This document shows positions 34,959 to 44,975 of a stretch of DNA of 64,000 nucleotides, piece after piece (the first letter of the stretch is position 1; each line of letters opens with the position of its first letter). The translations under genes and the position numbers were made by a program. The stretch lies in assembly GCA_029891385.1 (NCBI GenBank), contig CM057230.1, positions 34,923,402 through 34,987,401 of the forward strand, given 5' to 3'. The notes under the pieces are model-generated. The model was not told the DNA's origin and ran no database searches. It saw only the letters and a program-made list of their open reading frames with translations. This stretch comes from Erythroxylum novogranatense (Eukaryota; Streptophyta; Magnoliopsida; Malpighiales; Erythroxylaceae).

Positions 34959-36215
34959 TGTTAGCGATCTAGAAGGGGGGGTTGAATAGATCTTTAAATC
35001 TTTTTGTAAATTTCTACAATAAAATCATAAGTTAATTCACACAAAAACAATTTAAACAAATTTAAGTGTAAAAGAGTAGGGAAGAAGATCAAACATTGTT
35101 TTTATAGAGGTTCGGTGCTAAGACCTACGTCCTCTACCTAAGCTCCCATTTAGGATTTTGCAAACCTCTTTATTACACACTTTGTAGTTCAGTGTGAACT
35201 CTTACAATACCACTTGATTTCCGGCTCAAGCTACCTTTACACTTGATTTGTCTTTCGGCACAAATCCTACCAATACTGCTTGATTTCTGGCTCAAGCTAC
35301 CTTTACAAATGATTTGTCTTCCGGTACAAATCCTACCAAAACCACTTGATTTTCGGCTCAAGCTACCTCACACGTGACCTTTCACTAGTCACTCAAATTG
35401 TAAGAGAAATAAGATAAAGTTTGAAGAACAAATGCTCAATACAATGATGTAATAAGATAATAGCAATAGTGAGCTAAATATGAAGCAATAGTGGAGTATT
35501 TTTCTTGTTAAACTTCTCTAGTATTTTTCCTTGATCATCCACTCTTATACTTGATGAAAAATAGCTGTTGGGAACCCATATAGCCGTTGTATGATTGTTG
35601 TGACCGTTCCTTAACATCCTCCTTTCCATTTGTAGCTAATTGGACCATTGGAATTAATTTGTTGTATCCATAAGTCGACTTATCGAGTTGTATAAGTCGA
35701 CTTGTGACCATAAGTTGACTTGTCGAGTTGTATAAGTCGACTTGTGACAATATTTTACGTAAAATTGCATCTCCGCTCTTCTATAAGTCGACTTGTGATG
35801 TGTAAGTCGACTTGTGGTTCTCGATAAGTCGACTTATGTCTGATTAGTCGACTTGTGTTGTCTCAACCTGACAGATCTTCATATATTAGTCGACTTATGA
35901 CGTACTAGTCGACTTATGATGTTCGGATCTTGATGTATGAGTCGACTTATGCTGTGCAAGTTGACTTATGTTGCCTTCAACGGTAACATCCAACCAAATC
36001 TTCTATAATCCTCATGATTTATGCCATTTTCACTTATAAGGAAACTCCCATCTTGATTCTTCAATGATTAAACACTTGTCCATCTTAATTTGTACAATTC
36101 TTTCATTGAATATCAATCCCAAAATACCTGAAACAATTTCTTAACCAATTCTATATATTTTATTATTATTAAAACATAAGTGGGATTTAATTTGTCAACC
36201 ACCATTGGTCCAACA
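34959..36215 (-). repeat. 5' LTR of Copia 2 (1,257 bp)
   Basis: It starts TGTTGGACCAATGGTGG and ends CTAACA on the minus strand. It contains the 66-bp tandem repeat (starts near 35213, 35279 and 35345) and about ten GTCGAC palindromes at 35670-35960, with two more degenerate copies (GTTGAC). Confidence 0.9.
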
Positions 36216-36220
36216 AATGT

Positions 36221-36756
36221 CAGTCGACTAGAACAAACGTTTTTGTTGAAACACTCATCTCCGCTTTCCGATCAGTCGACTGGAACGCTTCTAGTCGACT
36301 GGAAGAGATGATAGTCAACTGGTCGACTTGTGCTAGTCGACAGGAACCAATGCCAGTTGACTGGAACAAACGTTTTTGCTGAAACACTCATCTCCGCTCT
36401 CCAATCAGTCGACTGGAACACTTCTAGTCGACTGGAAGAGATGATAGTCGACTGAAGTATCTATGTCCAACATGGATACTTGTCGTTTCGTATTTCACAT
36501 CCATGTCTTACATGGTGGAAACCCTAGCAGCCACCACCTTTCGATCAAACCCTTCACGCTTGTCATATATTCTCATCAGTACCAAAATAATCAACAGATC
36601 TGAAAACAACATGTATGAAATAAAAAACACTTTCGTATCACGCAACCAAAAATCGTGAGCACATGTAATCCAAACATGCATATTTTCGATTATACAAAAG
36701 CCAAAATCGTGAACACATGTAATTAAAACACGTATATTAACGATTATACAAAAGAA
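36221..36756 (-). other. Copia 1 leader, distal part, with 133-bp tandem repeat
   Basis: GAACAAACGTTTTTG begins at 36231 and again at 36364, a step of 133 bp. Each unit carries several AGTCGACTGG motifs, GAAACACTCATCTCCGCT and GAAGAGATGATAG. The array continues at 31112-31194 across the nested element, so Copia 2 inserted inside it. From 36480 to 36756 I see only leader sequence; the 170-codon open frame there runs on into the LTR and is rejected. Confidence 0.75.
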
Positions 36757-36772
36757 CCTGGCTCTGATACCA
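36757..36772 (-). other. Primer-binding site of Copia 1
   Basis: On the minus strand TGGTATCAGAGCCAGG lies one base after the 5' LTR. It is a full match to the common initiator tRNA-Met site and supports the LTR boundary at 36774. Confidence 0.9.
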
Positions 36773-36773
36773 T

Positions 36774-38206
36774 TGTTGGATCGCGTACGGTCTGAGTATT
36801 CACAATACACTGCGGAAAAGACTATACAACAACATGATGTATAATCGAAAATACCAAGGATGTACGAAAAGACCTTATTTTCGTGGATAGGTTGCTTTTT
36901 TTCGGATTCCAAGACACTGCAAACGCGAATGCCCTCTACCGGTATCCACACGAGTATGCACGATCCGGGCTGCAGCTGTGGTGTGCTAGCACGTCCTGAA
37001 ACTCTTCCCGAACGCCACACGATTTTCCTCTCAGATGGTGGCTAGGGTTTCGTGACAATTGTGTCTCTTTTTTTTACCCTAATGAGACCTAAGCTTCTCT
37101 ATTTATACAGAAACCCTAATCCCATTGAGGCCCCAATAAGTTTCAGCCCATTATATCTTATATAATAAAAGCCCGACAACTTAATTCAATCTAGCCCAAT
37201 AAATATATCTACATATATTTATTCAGTACCTAATAAATTAGGCCCAAGAGAATAAGCCCAGATCATATCACTCTTTATGTGCGACCCTGTAGGCTCATTT
37301 GATATTGGCAATGGGCTTGATCACACTTCAAGGCCCATAAGTCATAAGCGGCCTTTAACAAGACATTATGACTACCCAAATCAAATGAGGATCGATAATC
37401 CGATTTAACCTGTAACCATGGTTATAAGCTCAAATCCTTTTGTAACACGATATCAAGATTAATCACCAGGCATGGTACATGTCAACCTTTGATTAATCAT
37501 AGTTTCTTGATCCTCAAGTTGACTGATTACAACAAATGACATTGATGACTCTTCATCAATTCATTTGAACACAGCCATGCATTTCTTCAGTCACACTTGT
37601 CAAGAGGCCCAAATGATATCTCTCTCATTTAAGAGAGGTACAAATCCCATCTACATCATTCACATCCCTCCGCACGATTCATTTGATGTCCAACATAAGA
37701 CTACTTGTTATTCGGTTGAAAATAACTTAGTCTAATATCAAAACACCGAATTCCTCATTTAGGGAACCATGATGACTTCAGGTCAAAGGACTAAAGTCAA
37801 ACCATATTAAGAATCACTAATGACATGAAACCATGTAGTATTCTTTACGTGGGTCGGTCTAATATATGTTCTCTAACATATATCTATGTTTCTGATTTGA
37901 TATCTCATATCCATGATCAGTAAAACGTGATCATCAATCAGAACACATATTAGTCTTAATTCATTATTGTTCCACCAATAATGATCGACCAAGGACAGTC
38001 TAGAATAGTGTTATAATGCTTATGGTTTTACTATCAAGTCACATACTTGATGACATAAGTCTAATACCATTCATGGAATGTAAATCACATTACATAAACG
38101 AAATACATGTATATATGAAAGGAATACCTCATAATATATTATTAACAAGTCATAATGTTAATACATGAATCACAAATATCCATTGGCCTAGGGCACACTA
38201 CTAACA
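36774..38206 (-). repeat. 5' LTR of Copia 1 (1,433 bp)
   Basis: It starts TGTTAGTAGTGTGCCC and ends CGATCCAACA on the minus strand. It pairs with 25122-26555. A TATA-like TATAAATA (minus) lies at 37100-37107, about 330 bp before the LTR end, which would direct the element transcript. Confidence 0.92.
37100..37107 (-). promoter_or_regulatory. TATA box of Copia 1 5' LTR
   Basis: TATAAATA on the minus strand, conserved in the partner LTR at 25449-25456, is followed by GAGAAGCTTAGG. It suits a start site about 30 bp downstream. Confidence 0.55.
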
Positions 38207-38211
38207 ATAAT

Positions 38212-40892
38212 GTGGTAACAAATTTATCCCAAAGACCCACTTGGTTTTTGACCTTCCACCATAACTTAATCGAATAGGCTGCAACAATATCCTCCAATTT
38301 TTGGAATCCCAACCCATTCTCATCCATCGGGAATGAAAGACGATCCCATGAACGCCAATGTCGTTTATTATCTGCAAAATAGCTTCCCCATAAAAATTGT
38401 TGGAAAACCTTCTCCATTTTATATAAGATGGATTTAGGAGGTTCAGTAGCAGTGAAGACGTGTTGTGGGATGGAGGATAAGACATGTTTGATTAAAATCA
38501 TCCGAGTTGTAGGGGATAGCCACTTATTCTTCCAACTATAAACTCGTGTCTCAATTGCCTCAACTAAATGAGTGAACATACGCTCTGTCTTTCTGCCCCG
38601 GAATAGTCTGCAACCTAGGTATTGCAAGGGGAAATAGCCTTGGCCCATTTGCAGGAGTTGTAGAATATCTCTTCGATGATTGTGAGACACGCCTTTTGGC
38701 AATATAAAACAACTTTTTTGCTTGTTAACCTTTTGACCCGTGGCTGCTTCATAGTCGGCAAGCAAGAGGTTAAGCTGAGTTAGTGACCGTTTATCGCTCC
38801 AGATAAAAATAATTAAATCATCAGCAAAGCATAGATGAGAGACAACTGCCGAGCTAGTAGGCACACCATAGGGCAATATCCTGCCTTGCATCATAAATGA
38901 TTGCATAGAGCGAGTCAAAGCCTCCGAAACTAAGATAAACAAGTAAGGTGACAAAGGGTCTCCTTGTTTGATGCCTGTGGATGACTGGAAGAAACCCACT
39001 GGACTACCATTCACCAAAATTGAGAACCAGCTGGATTGAAGGGTCCCAATAATCAGCCTGATAATCCCACCATTGAAACCAAAGGCCGCCAGTATACGGG
39101 ATAGAAATGACCAAGAGACACGGTCAAAACCCTTCATCATATCCAATTTGAGAAGTATATTACCACCTCGAGCAGGGTGGTTATGAAATTGGCATAAATC
39201 CTGAGCCATCAGTATGTTGTCCACAATGTCCTGCCCAGATAAAAAGGTCGACTGCTCCGGGGAGATCAACTTGGGTAAAATAGTTTTTAACTGTTCCGTA
39301 AGTATCTTTGTGAAGACTTTATTCAGGAAGGTACAGAGACTGATCGGTCGAAAGTCGGAAAAAGAATTTACACTTAGCTTTTTCGACAAAAGAGTAATCA
39401 ACGTACTACTTACTGCACGAGGAACTGGAATCCCTGACATAAATTCAGTACAGGCATCAAAGAGATCATAACAGATGATGTCCCAACAATTATGATAAAA
39501 AACTCCACAGTATCCATCAACTCTGGGCGCACTAGTGGACGATAAACTCATGACTACTTGCTTAACCTCCTCCATTGTAACCGGTTGTAACAACAAAACA
39601 TTGTCCTCATCCTCAACAAGCCTGGGTATGTAGCTTAGCAGCCTAGAGGTTGCTTCCTCCTCATCCTTAACTACCTCCTTTAATAAGAGGGATTGAAAAT
39701 ATCTGACCGCTTTAAGTTCAATATGTGCCGAGTCTGTCAACCATTGCCCATTACTATCTCTAATCTTATGGATCCCCAATCGCGTTCGTTTCTCTGCCAA
39801 AGAGGCGTGAAAATATGCAGTGTTAACATCACCCTCCTTAAGCCATTTCAATCTCAACTTTTGAAGCATAAAATCCTCATGTTCTTTAAGTTGTAGTAAC
39901 AGTTCAGTTTTAGATTTGTTCAGCCTCATTAGAACATCATTGGTCCCAAATTCTTCAAACTCCCATTCCAGCTGGATCACAGCTGACTCCGCCTTTTTCA
40001 AATTAAGGAAGATATCCTCAAACTTCTCCTTGTTCCAGAGCCGCAAACAGGATTTGAGGCGACGAAGCTTTAGGGAAAACCATAACATACCATGACAAGC
40101 AATTGACTGAGCCCAATTCAATTTTACCAAAGTGAGGAAATCATCGCGACGTAGCCACATCCGTTGGAAACGAAAGAGGCGTGGGCGTGAAACTTGTTCT
40201 GTGTCAAATTGGCACAACTTCGGGCTATGATCTGACCCTGTTCGATTTAAGTTCTGAATAGAAGAAATCGGAAATAGATCAGCCCACTCTGTAGTGACCA
40301 ATGTCCGATCGAACTTCTTCATAACACGACCATTGGATCTAGTGCCTACCCAAGTGAATTCAACACCCTGCGTGGGGAGTTCCAACAGGCTGCAAGAAGC
40401 TATGAAGGAGTTAAAGTCATCCATAGAGGCAAGCTCATGAGATCCAAGACCACTATATTCATCAAGACTTCGGATGACATTAAAATCGCCCCCTAATAAC
40501 CACGAGACATTAGCATGAGCAGCTCGAAAAGCACATAACTCAGACCATAATTCAAGACGGTCCCATCTTGTCGACCTCGCATAGACTACAGAGATATAAA
40601 AAACTGTTGGCACATTAGCGTGGGTTAATTGCAAGTGCATAACTTGTTTGGTACCACTAAGTAACGTAGCGGAATAAGCATTGGAAAAAAGGGCCCAGAT
40701 TTTATTAGTGTCTGAAACATAGCCAGATGTAAGGTGTAATTTCCTCAGTAGTCCATCTAAAAAAGCAGGTTGCACCATTGGCTCAATCACAAAAATCGCA
40801 GACAATTTGTGCATATCAGTCAGAGATTTAAGACGACGTTGGGAGGCCGTGTTACCCACCCCACGTATATTCCAAATTAGGCTACTAATCAT
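38212..40892 (-). pseudogene. LINE A ORF2: endonuclease and reverse transcriptase, cut by Copia 1
   Basis: ORF2 nicks target DNA and copies LINE RNA there. From ATG at 40892 the frame stays open for about 890 codons to the Copia 1 insertion. The endonuclease part shows SLIWNIRGVGN, WLLGGDFNVIRSLDE (GDFN), EFTWVG and GSDHSP (SDH). The reverse transcriptase part shows FRPISLCTFLNKVFTKIL, LLKLDMMKGFDRVSW, GIKQGDPLSPYLFILVSEAL and LCFADDLIIF, where FADD holds the catalytic Asp pair. The final ~23 codons of the open frame come from the Copia LTR. The rest of ORF2 is at 23670-25121. No stop interrupts this part, unlike LINEs B and C, so copy A was probably the best preserved before the insertion. 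Confidence 0.9.
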
Positions 40893-42512
40893 GAGTGATG
40901 AGCAGAAGAAGTAGCCTTAGGAGCTCTCGCCGATTGGCGAAGAGATTCATCATCAAAAGTAACTTTCCTATTTTTTGAACCCAGGGGATGACCCCATTTC
41001 GGTAGAGTGGTTTCTCCTTCAGACTGAACCATTCTGGAAATCTCCACATTCTGTTGACCAGAGGCTGTACCAAGCCAGAAATCATCCCGAACTTGAGTTG
41101 GCATAGGACCCTCAGAAATGACCTGAGGAATCTCAACGGCAGTAGAAAAGGTCTTAATTGGTGCGGCTAATTATGTATTAGTTGAAGCCACATTGGCAGA
41201 GTCCCTATATATGCCCTTCGGAACAAATGTTGTATTAGCAGGAGCATTAGACTGAACGATAATTACATCTGTAGTAGCAGGGCGTACTTTAGAAAGCACA
41301 AAATCAGGGGCAGTTAAAGCAGAAGGTTTTACAAATTCGGTAACTGTATTAACCACTTCATCGTCAACTATTTCAAGAATTTTACTAGATTGGGGAACAG
41401 ATGGTATAGGTTGAATAGAATGGCCAGTGGCCTCATCAATCTCAGACAATATCACAAATTGAGAGGATAAGTGCAGGCAAGACGAAAGTGAGTCGGTAGC
41501 AACAGCAGCGTTCTACTCAAGAGGTTGCGTCTTACTCGAAGGTTCTTCGGACATCGCGGACTCAAGAATAGAAGCAGTTGTAGGAGCAGAGGGAGCGATA
41601 AGAGAGTTATCCATATCTTGCACAGACAGGCCAGAAGCAGTTGGCACGTCTTTAGCCTTCCAAACCTGAACGGGAATTTTTGAATCCGTAGCTACAACAG
41701 TGGAAGAAGGCTTGATCTACTTGTGGCGACAATCATTCTCCGTATGACCTACCTTCCGACAAAGGATGGCAGCGATGACAAGGCGATTCTCATACAAGAT
41801 GATTGAAATACGCATGCTCTTCCGTACCCAGTCTCAAGCGAGTCGGCAGCTCCTTCAACAAATCAATTTCAATACACACTCTAGCAATCGAGGGCCGAGA
41901 AATATTTAAGGTTAGAACATAAAATGTCAGTGAAACTCCTATCATTGTGGCCATCCAATGAAGGTATTTTTCATTGAAACAATGAATTGGTAAACCCTCA
42001 AAAGAAACCCAGATTGGAACAACAGGGGATTCATGATTGGGGTGAAAGTCCGGCGACCATTTAAAGACGCGCATAAGGTGATTGTCAAACGTCCATATAG
42101 CTCGCAACCAACAACGTTGGTAATCTTTCTCAAGATCAAAACAGATGAAAACATGGCGGAAGTCAATCATGCCTAGGGTAAAGTTACCCTTAAACCTGAT
42201 TTTGTCGAACGAAGACCTCAGGAAATCCATCTTCGGCCTACCTTTGGTAAATTTTCCTACCAACGCCAATTGAAAAGGAGCAGCGAGCTGTGCTTCTTCC
42301 TCCTTGGTAAGGAAGAAAGTCGGTTCTCCCTTATACATCTTGGGTCGAGACAAGATGTGAACCTCAGATGGTTGCGATTGTAGAATCATCCGGGGAGATG
42401 GTTTTGTTCCCATGAGACCCTGGGTGAAAGTACGCACTCCTGTCGGTGGAGGCGCCGGCAAGATGCCGACCATGGGAATCGCTTTGCAATAGCCGCCTGT
42501 GTCGCCTCGCAA
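40889..42512 (-). pseudogene. LINE A ORF1 (DUF4283-like nucleic-acid-binding protein), broken
   Basis: ORF1 of plant L1 elements binds element RNA. From the start region at 42512 (the family ATG is the inner one at MVGILPAPPP, near 42473) the frame is open to 41790. It contains MYKGEPTFFLTKEEEAQLAA, ALVGKFTKGRPKMDFLRSSF, CWLRAIWTFDNHLMRVFKWS and PIWVSFEGLPIHCF, the DUF4283 signature, and LLKELPTRLRLGTEEHAYF. The frame is lost before the zinc knuckle (about 41790-41720). The remainder continues in other frames (MILSEIDEATGHS from 41455, MPTQVRDDFWLGTASG from 41104) to a stop at 40889, where its TGA overlaps the ATG of ORF2. Confidence 0.85.
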
Positions 42513-44905
42513 TCGCCGCCTATGCTTTTCTTACTTTAAATGTATATAATTTTATAACATTTTTATTGCTTTAATAATTAATTAAGTACTGATTTATTAA
42601 ATATAATTAATTTACTCTTTAATTAATTAAATGAAATTAATGCTTATATTTTCATTTTATTAAATATAACATATATAAAATTAATTGGCTAATTATAATA
42701 TATTATTAATTAATAAGAAAATAATTAATTGACTAATTACTTAAACTAAAATGAACAATTTTCATTATAGGAGTCACAGGCTTGAATTAAGTATGCTCAC
42801 GATTATTAACACATAAATATTACTTATGTTATTATTAATGCATCTAAAATATTTTTCTATTTTTAATTACGTATTCTTAAAATATCTTTAATGAATTTAA
42901 TTACAATTATTTACTATATTAAAATATAATTTCAGGTAACAAAAATATTTTCAGTTAGTTAAAATATAATTAATTAATTGATTTATGAAAATGTGATACA
43001 TGATTAATAAAGGTTATTATAATATAATAAATTTAATGATTTATTAAATTATACTTTATTTACAAATTAATTGATAATCGTTAACTATTAATCTTATTTA
43101 GTTATAATTAATAATGATTAGTATATTATTAATTAATTGATGTATATATATAGGTAATAAGTCACACATGTGACTTAATATTCACGCTAATGACTACCAT
43201 GTCGAGCATGCTATTTTTTATGGACAATTAACCTCTATATAATTTTATAATATTTTGTTAAATAATTAATTAAATAAGTGTATATTTCTTTAAATATAAT
43301 TAATTTATTTAACTAAATTGATTTTCATTTTTATTATGTATAATATATATATATAATTAATCGATTAATTATAATGTATTATTAATTAATAGCAAAATAA
43401 TTAATTGATTAATTACTTAAAATAAAATAGAATTTTATTAATATAGGAGTCACAGCATGACTTAAGTATATTATTGATTAATAACAAAATAATTAATTGA
43501 TTATTTAAAATAAAATAAACTTTTCTATTACAGAGTCACAGACATGATTTAAGTATCACGCCTATGATAAGAACTATTTTTAATTCCTTAATTAATAAAA
43601 TTACATAAAATATAATTCATAATAATCAATATATAATTAAATACTTGATTTATTAAAATCCTATTAAATAATTATTGATTATTAATACGTAATTATTTTT
43701 ATGTTATTATTAATGCGTTTGAAATATGTTTCCTTTTTTAATTACATGTTCTCAAAATATCTTTAATGAATTCAATACAAACTATTTAGTATATTAAAAT
43801 GTAGTTTCATGTAATTAAAATATTATAAGTTAGTTAAAATATAATTAATTAATTGATTTATGGAAATGTGATACTTGATTAATAATGGTTATTAGAATAT
43901 AATAAATTAAATGACTTATTAAATTATACTTTATTTACAAATTAATTATTAATCACTAATCGTTAATCTTATTGTTATAATTAATAATGATTAATATATT
44001 ATTAATTAATTGATATACATATATAGGTAAGTAGTCACACTGTGACTTAATATTCATGTACGTGATTACCATGTCGTGCATCGTGTCATGCATGTTATTT
44101 TTTATGGGCAATTAACCCTTTATAATTTTATAACATTTTATTAAATAATTAATTAAATAAGTATATATTTCATAAAATATAATTAATTTATTCTTCAATT
44201 AATTAAATAATTTTTCATTTTATTAATTATAATATATATAATTAATTGACTAATTATAATATATTATTAATTAATAGAAAATAATTGATTGATTAATTTT
44301 TAAAATAAAATAGAATTCTATTCTTATAGGAGTCATACGCGTGACTTAAGTATATTATTGGCTAATAACAAAATAATTAATTGATTATTTAATTAAAATA
44401 AAATAAACTTTTACTATTATAGGAGTCACTGACGTGACTTAAGTGTCACGATTGTGGAAAGATATATTTTTAATTCCTTAACTAAATAAAAATATAACAT
44501 ATAATTCATAATAATCAATATATAATTAAATAATTTATTTTTGGAATTCTTACCAATTAATTAATTTTTGTTTATTAACACGTAAATATTACTTATGTTA
44601 TTATTAATGTGTCTGAAATATTTTCCTATTTTTAATTACATATTCTTAAAATATCTTTAATTAATTTTATTATAACTATTTAGCAAATCAAAATATAATT
44701 TCCTGTAATTAAATTTTTTCAATTAATTAAAATATAATTAATTAATTGATTTATGAAAATGTGGTAATTGATTAATGATGCTAATTAGAATATAATAAAT
44801 TAAATGATTTATTAATTATACTTTATTTATAAATTAATTATTCATCATTAACTGTTAATCTTATTCATTTATAATTAATAATGATTAATATATTATTAAT
44901 TAATT

Positions 44906-44908
<3 letters not shown>

Positions 44909-44972
<64 letters not shown>
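44909..44972. repeat. (AT)n microsatellite, about 32 units
   Basis: A 64-bp perfect AT run lies at the place where satellite monomers normally carry a short TATATATA before GG. Confidence 0.92.

Positions 44973-44975
<3 letters not shown>

Larger units (their letters stand above)
31200..36215 (-). mobile_element. Copia LTR retrotransposon 2, non-autonomous, Sirevirus-like
   Basis: It is nested in the leader of Copia 1, with target duplication AATGT at 31195-31199 and 36216-36220. The LTRs are 1,280 and 1,257 bp, and begin TGTTGG and end CTAACA on the minus strand. An initiator tRNA-Met primer site, a Copia gag with zinc knuckle, the start of a protease, and a 3' region with several AAGGGGGAG-type boxes follow. 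Integrase, reverse transcriptase and RNase H are absent. By eye the LTRs differ at about 3 percent of positions, slightly less than those of Copia 1, which fits its being the later insertion. The Sirevirus-like label rests on gag style, purine boxes and LTR palindromes, not on a reverse transcriptase tree. Confidence 0.88.
25122..38206 (-). mobile_element. Ty1/Copia LTR retrotransposon 1 (host of a nested element)
   Basis: Two LTRs of about 1.43 kb start TGTTAG and end CCAACA on the minus strand. The target duplication ATAAT lies at 25117-25121 and 38207-38211. LINE B has the same LINE site uninterrupted (about 53608-53612), which confirms the boundary. The order gag, protease, integrase, reverse transcriptase, RNase H defines Copia. 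All proteins are broken by frameshifts or stops. By eye the LTRs differ at about 4 percent of positions. Without the nested element it is about 8.06 kb. Confidence 0.93.
23601..42542 (-). mobile_element. L1-type LINE retrotransposon, copy A (split by Copia 1)
   Basis: The LINE is flanked by a perfect 19-bp target duplication, TATATAATTTTATAACATT, at 23582-23600 and 42543-42561. The 5' end is near 42542 and the 3' end at 23601. ORF1 (from 42512 or an inner ATG) and ORF2 (from 40892) follow in order. LINE sequence is present at 38212-42542 and 23601-25121; the 13 kb between is Copia 1. The 3' end lacks a clear poly(A) tract, reading GAGCCATGTATTAAT. LINE copies B and C align along its whole length. 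Confidence 0.92.

Noticed and set aside
36508..37020. 170-codon open frame (-) across the Copia 1 leader and 5' LTR
   Set aside because: It spans the primer site and LTR boundary and has no recognisable domain. The matching piece in the other LTR (25069-25310) is open only because the LTRs are copies of each other.
38142..38211. Last ~23 codons of the long ORF2 frame in LINE A
   Set aside because: They are read from the Copia 1 LTR and the target duplication, so they are a chance tail and not a real chimeric protein.
39214..39471. Antisense open frames conserved in the three LINE copies (also 54605-54859 and 61869-62123)
   Set aside because: They lie opposite a conserved reverse transcriptase segment, so similarity follows from the coding strand.
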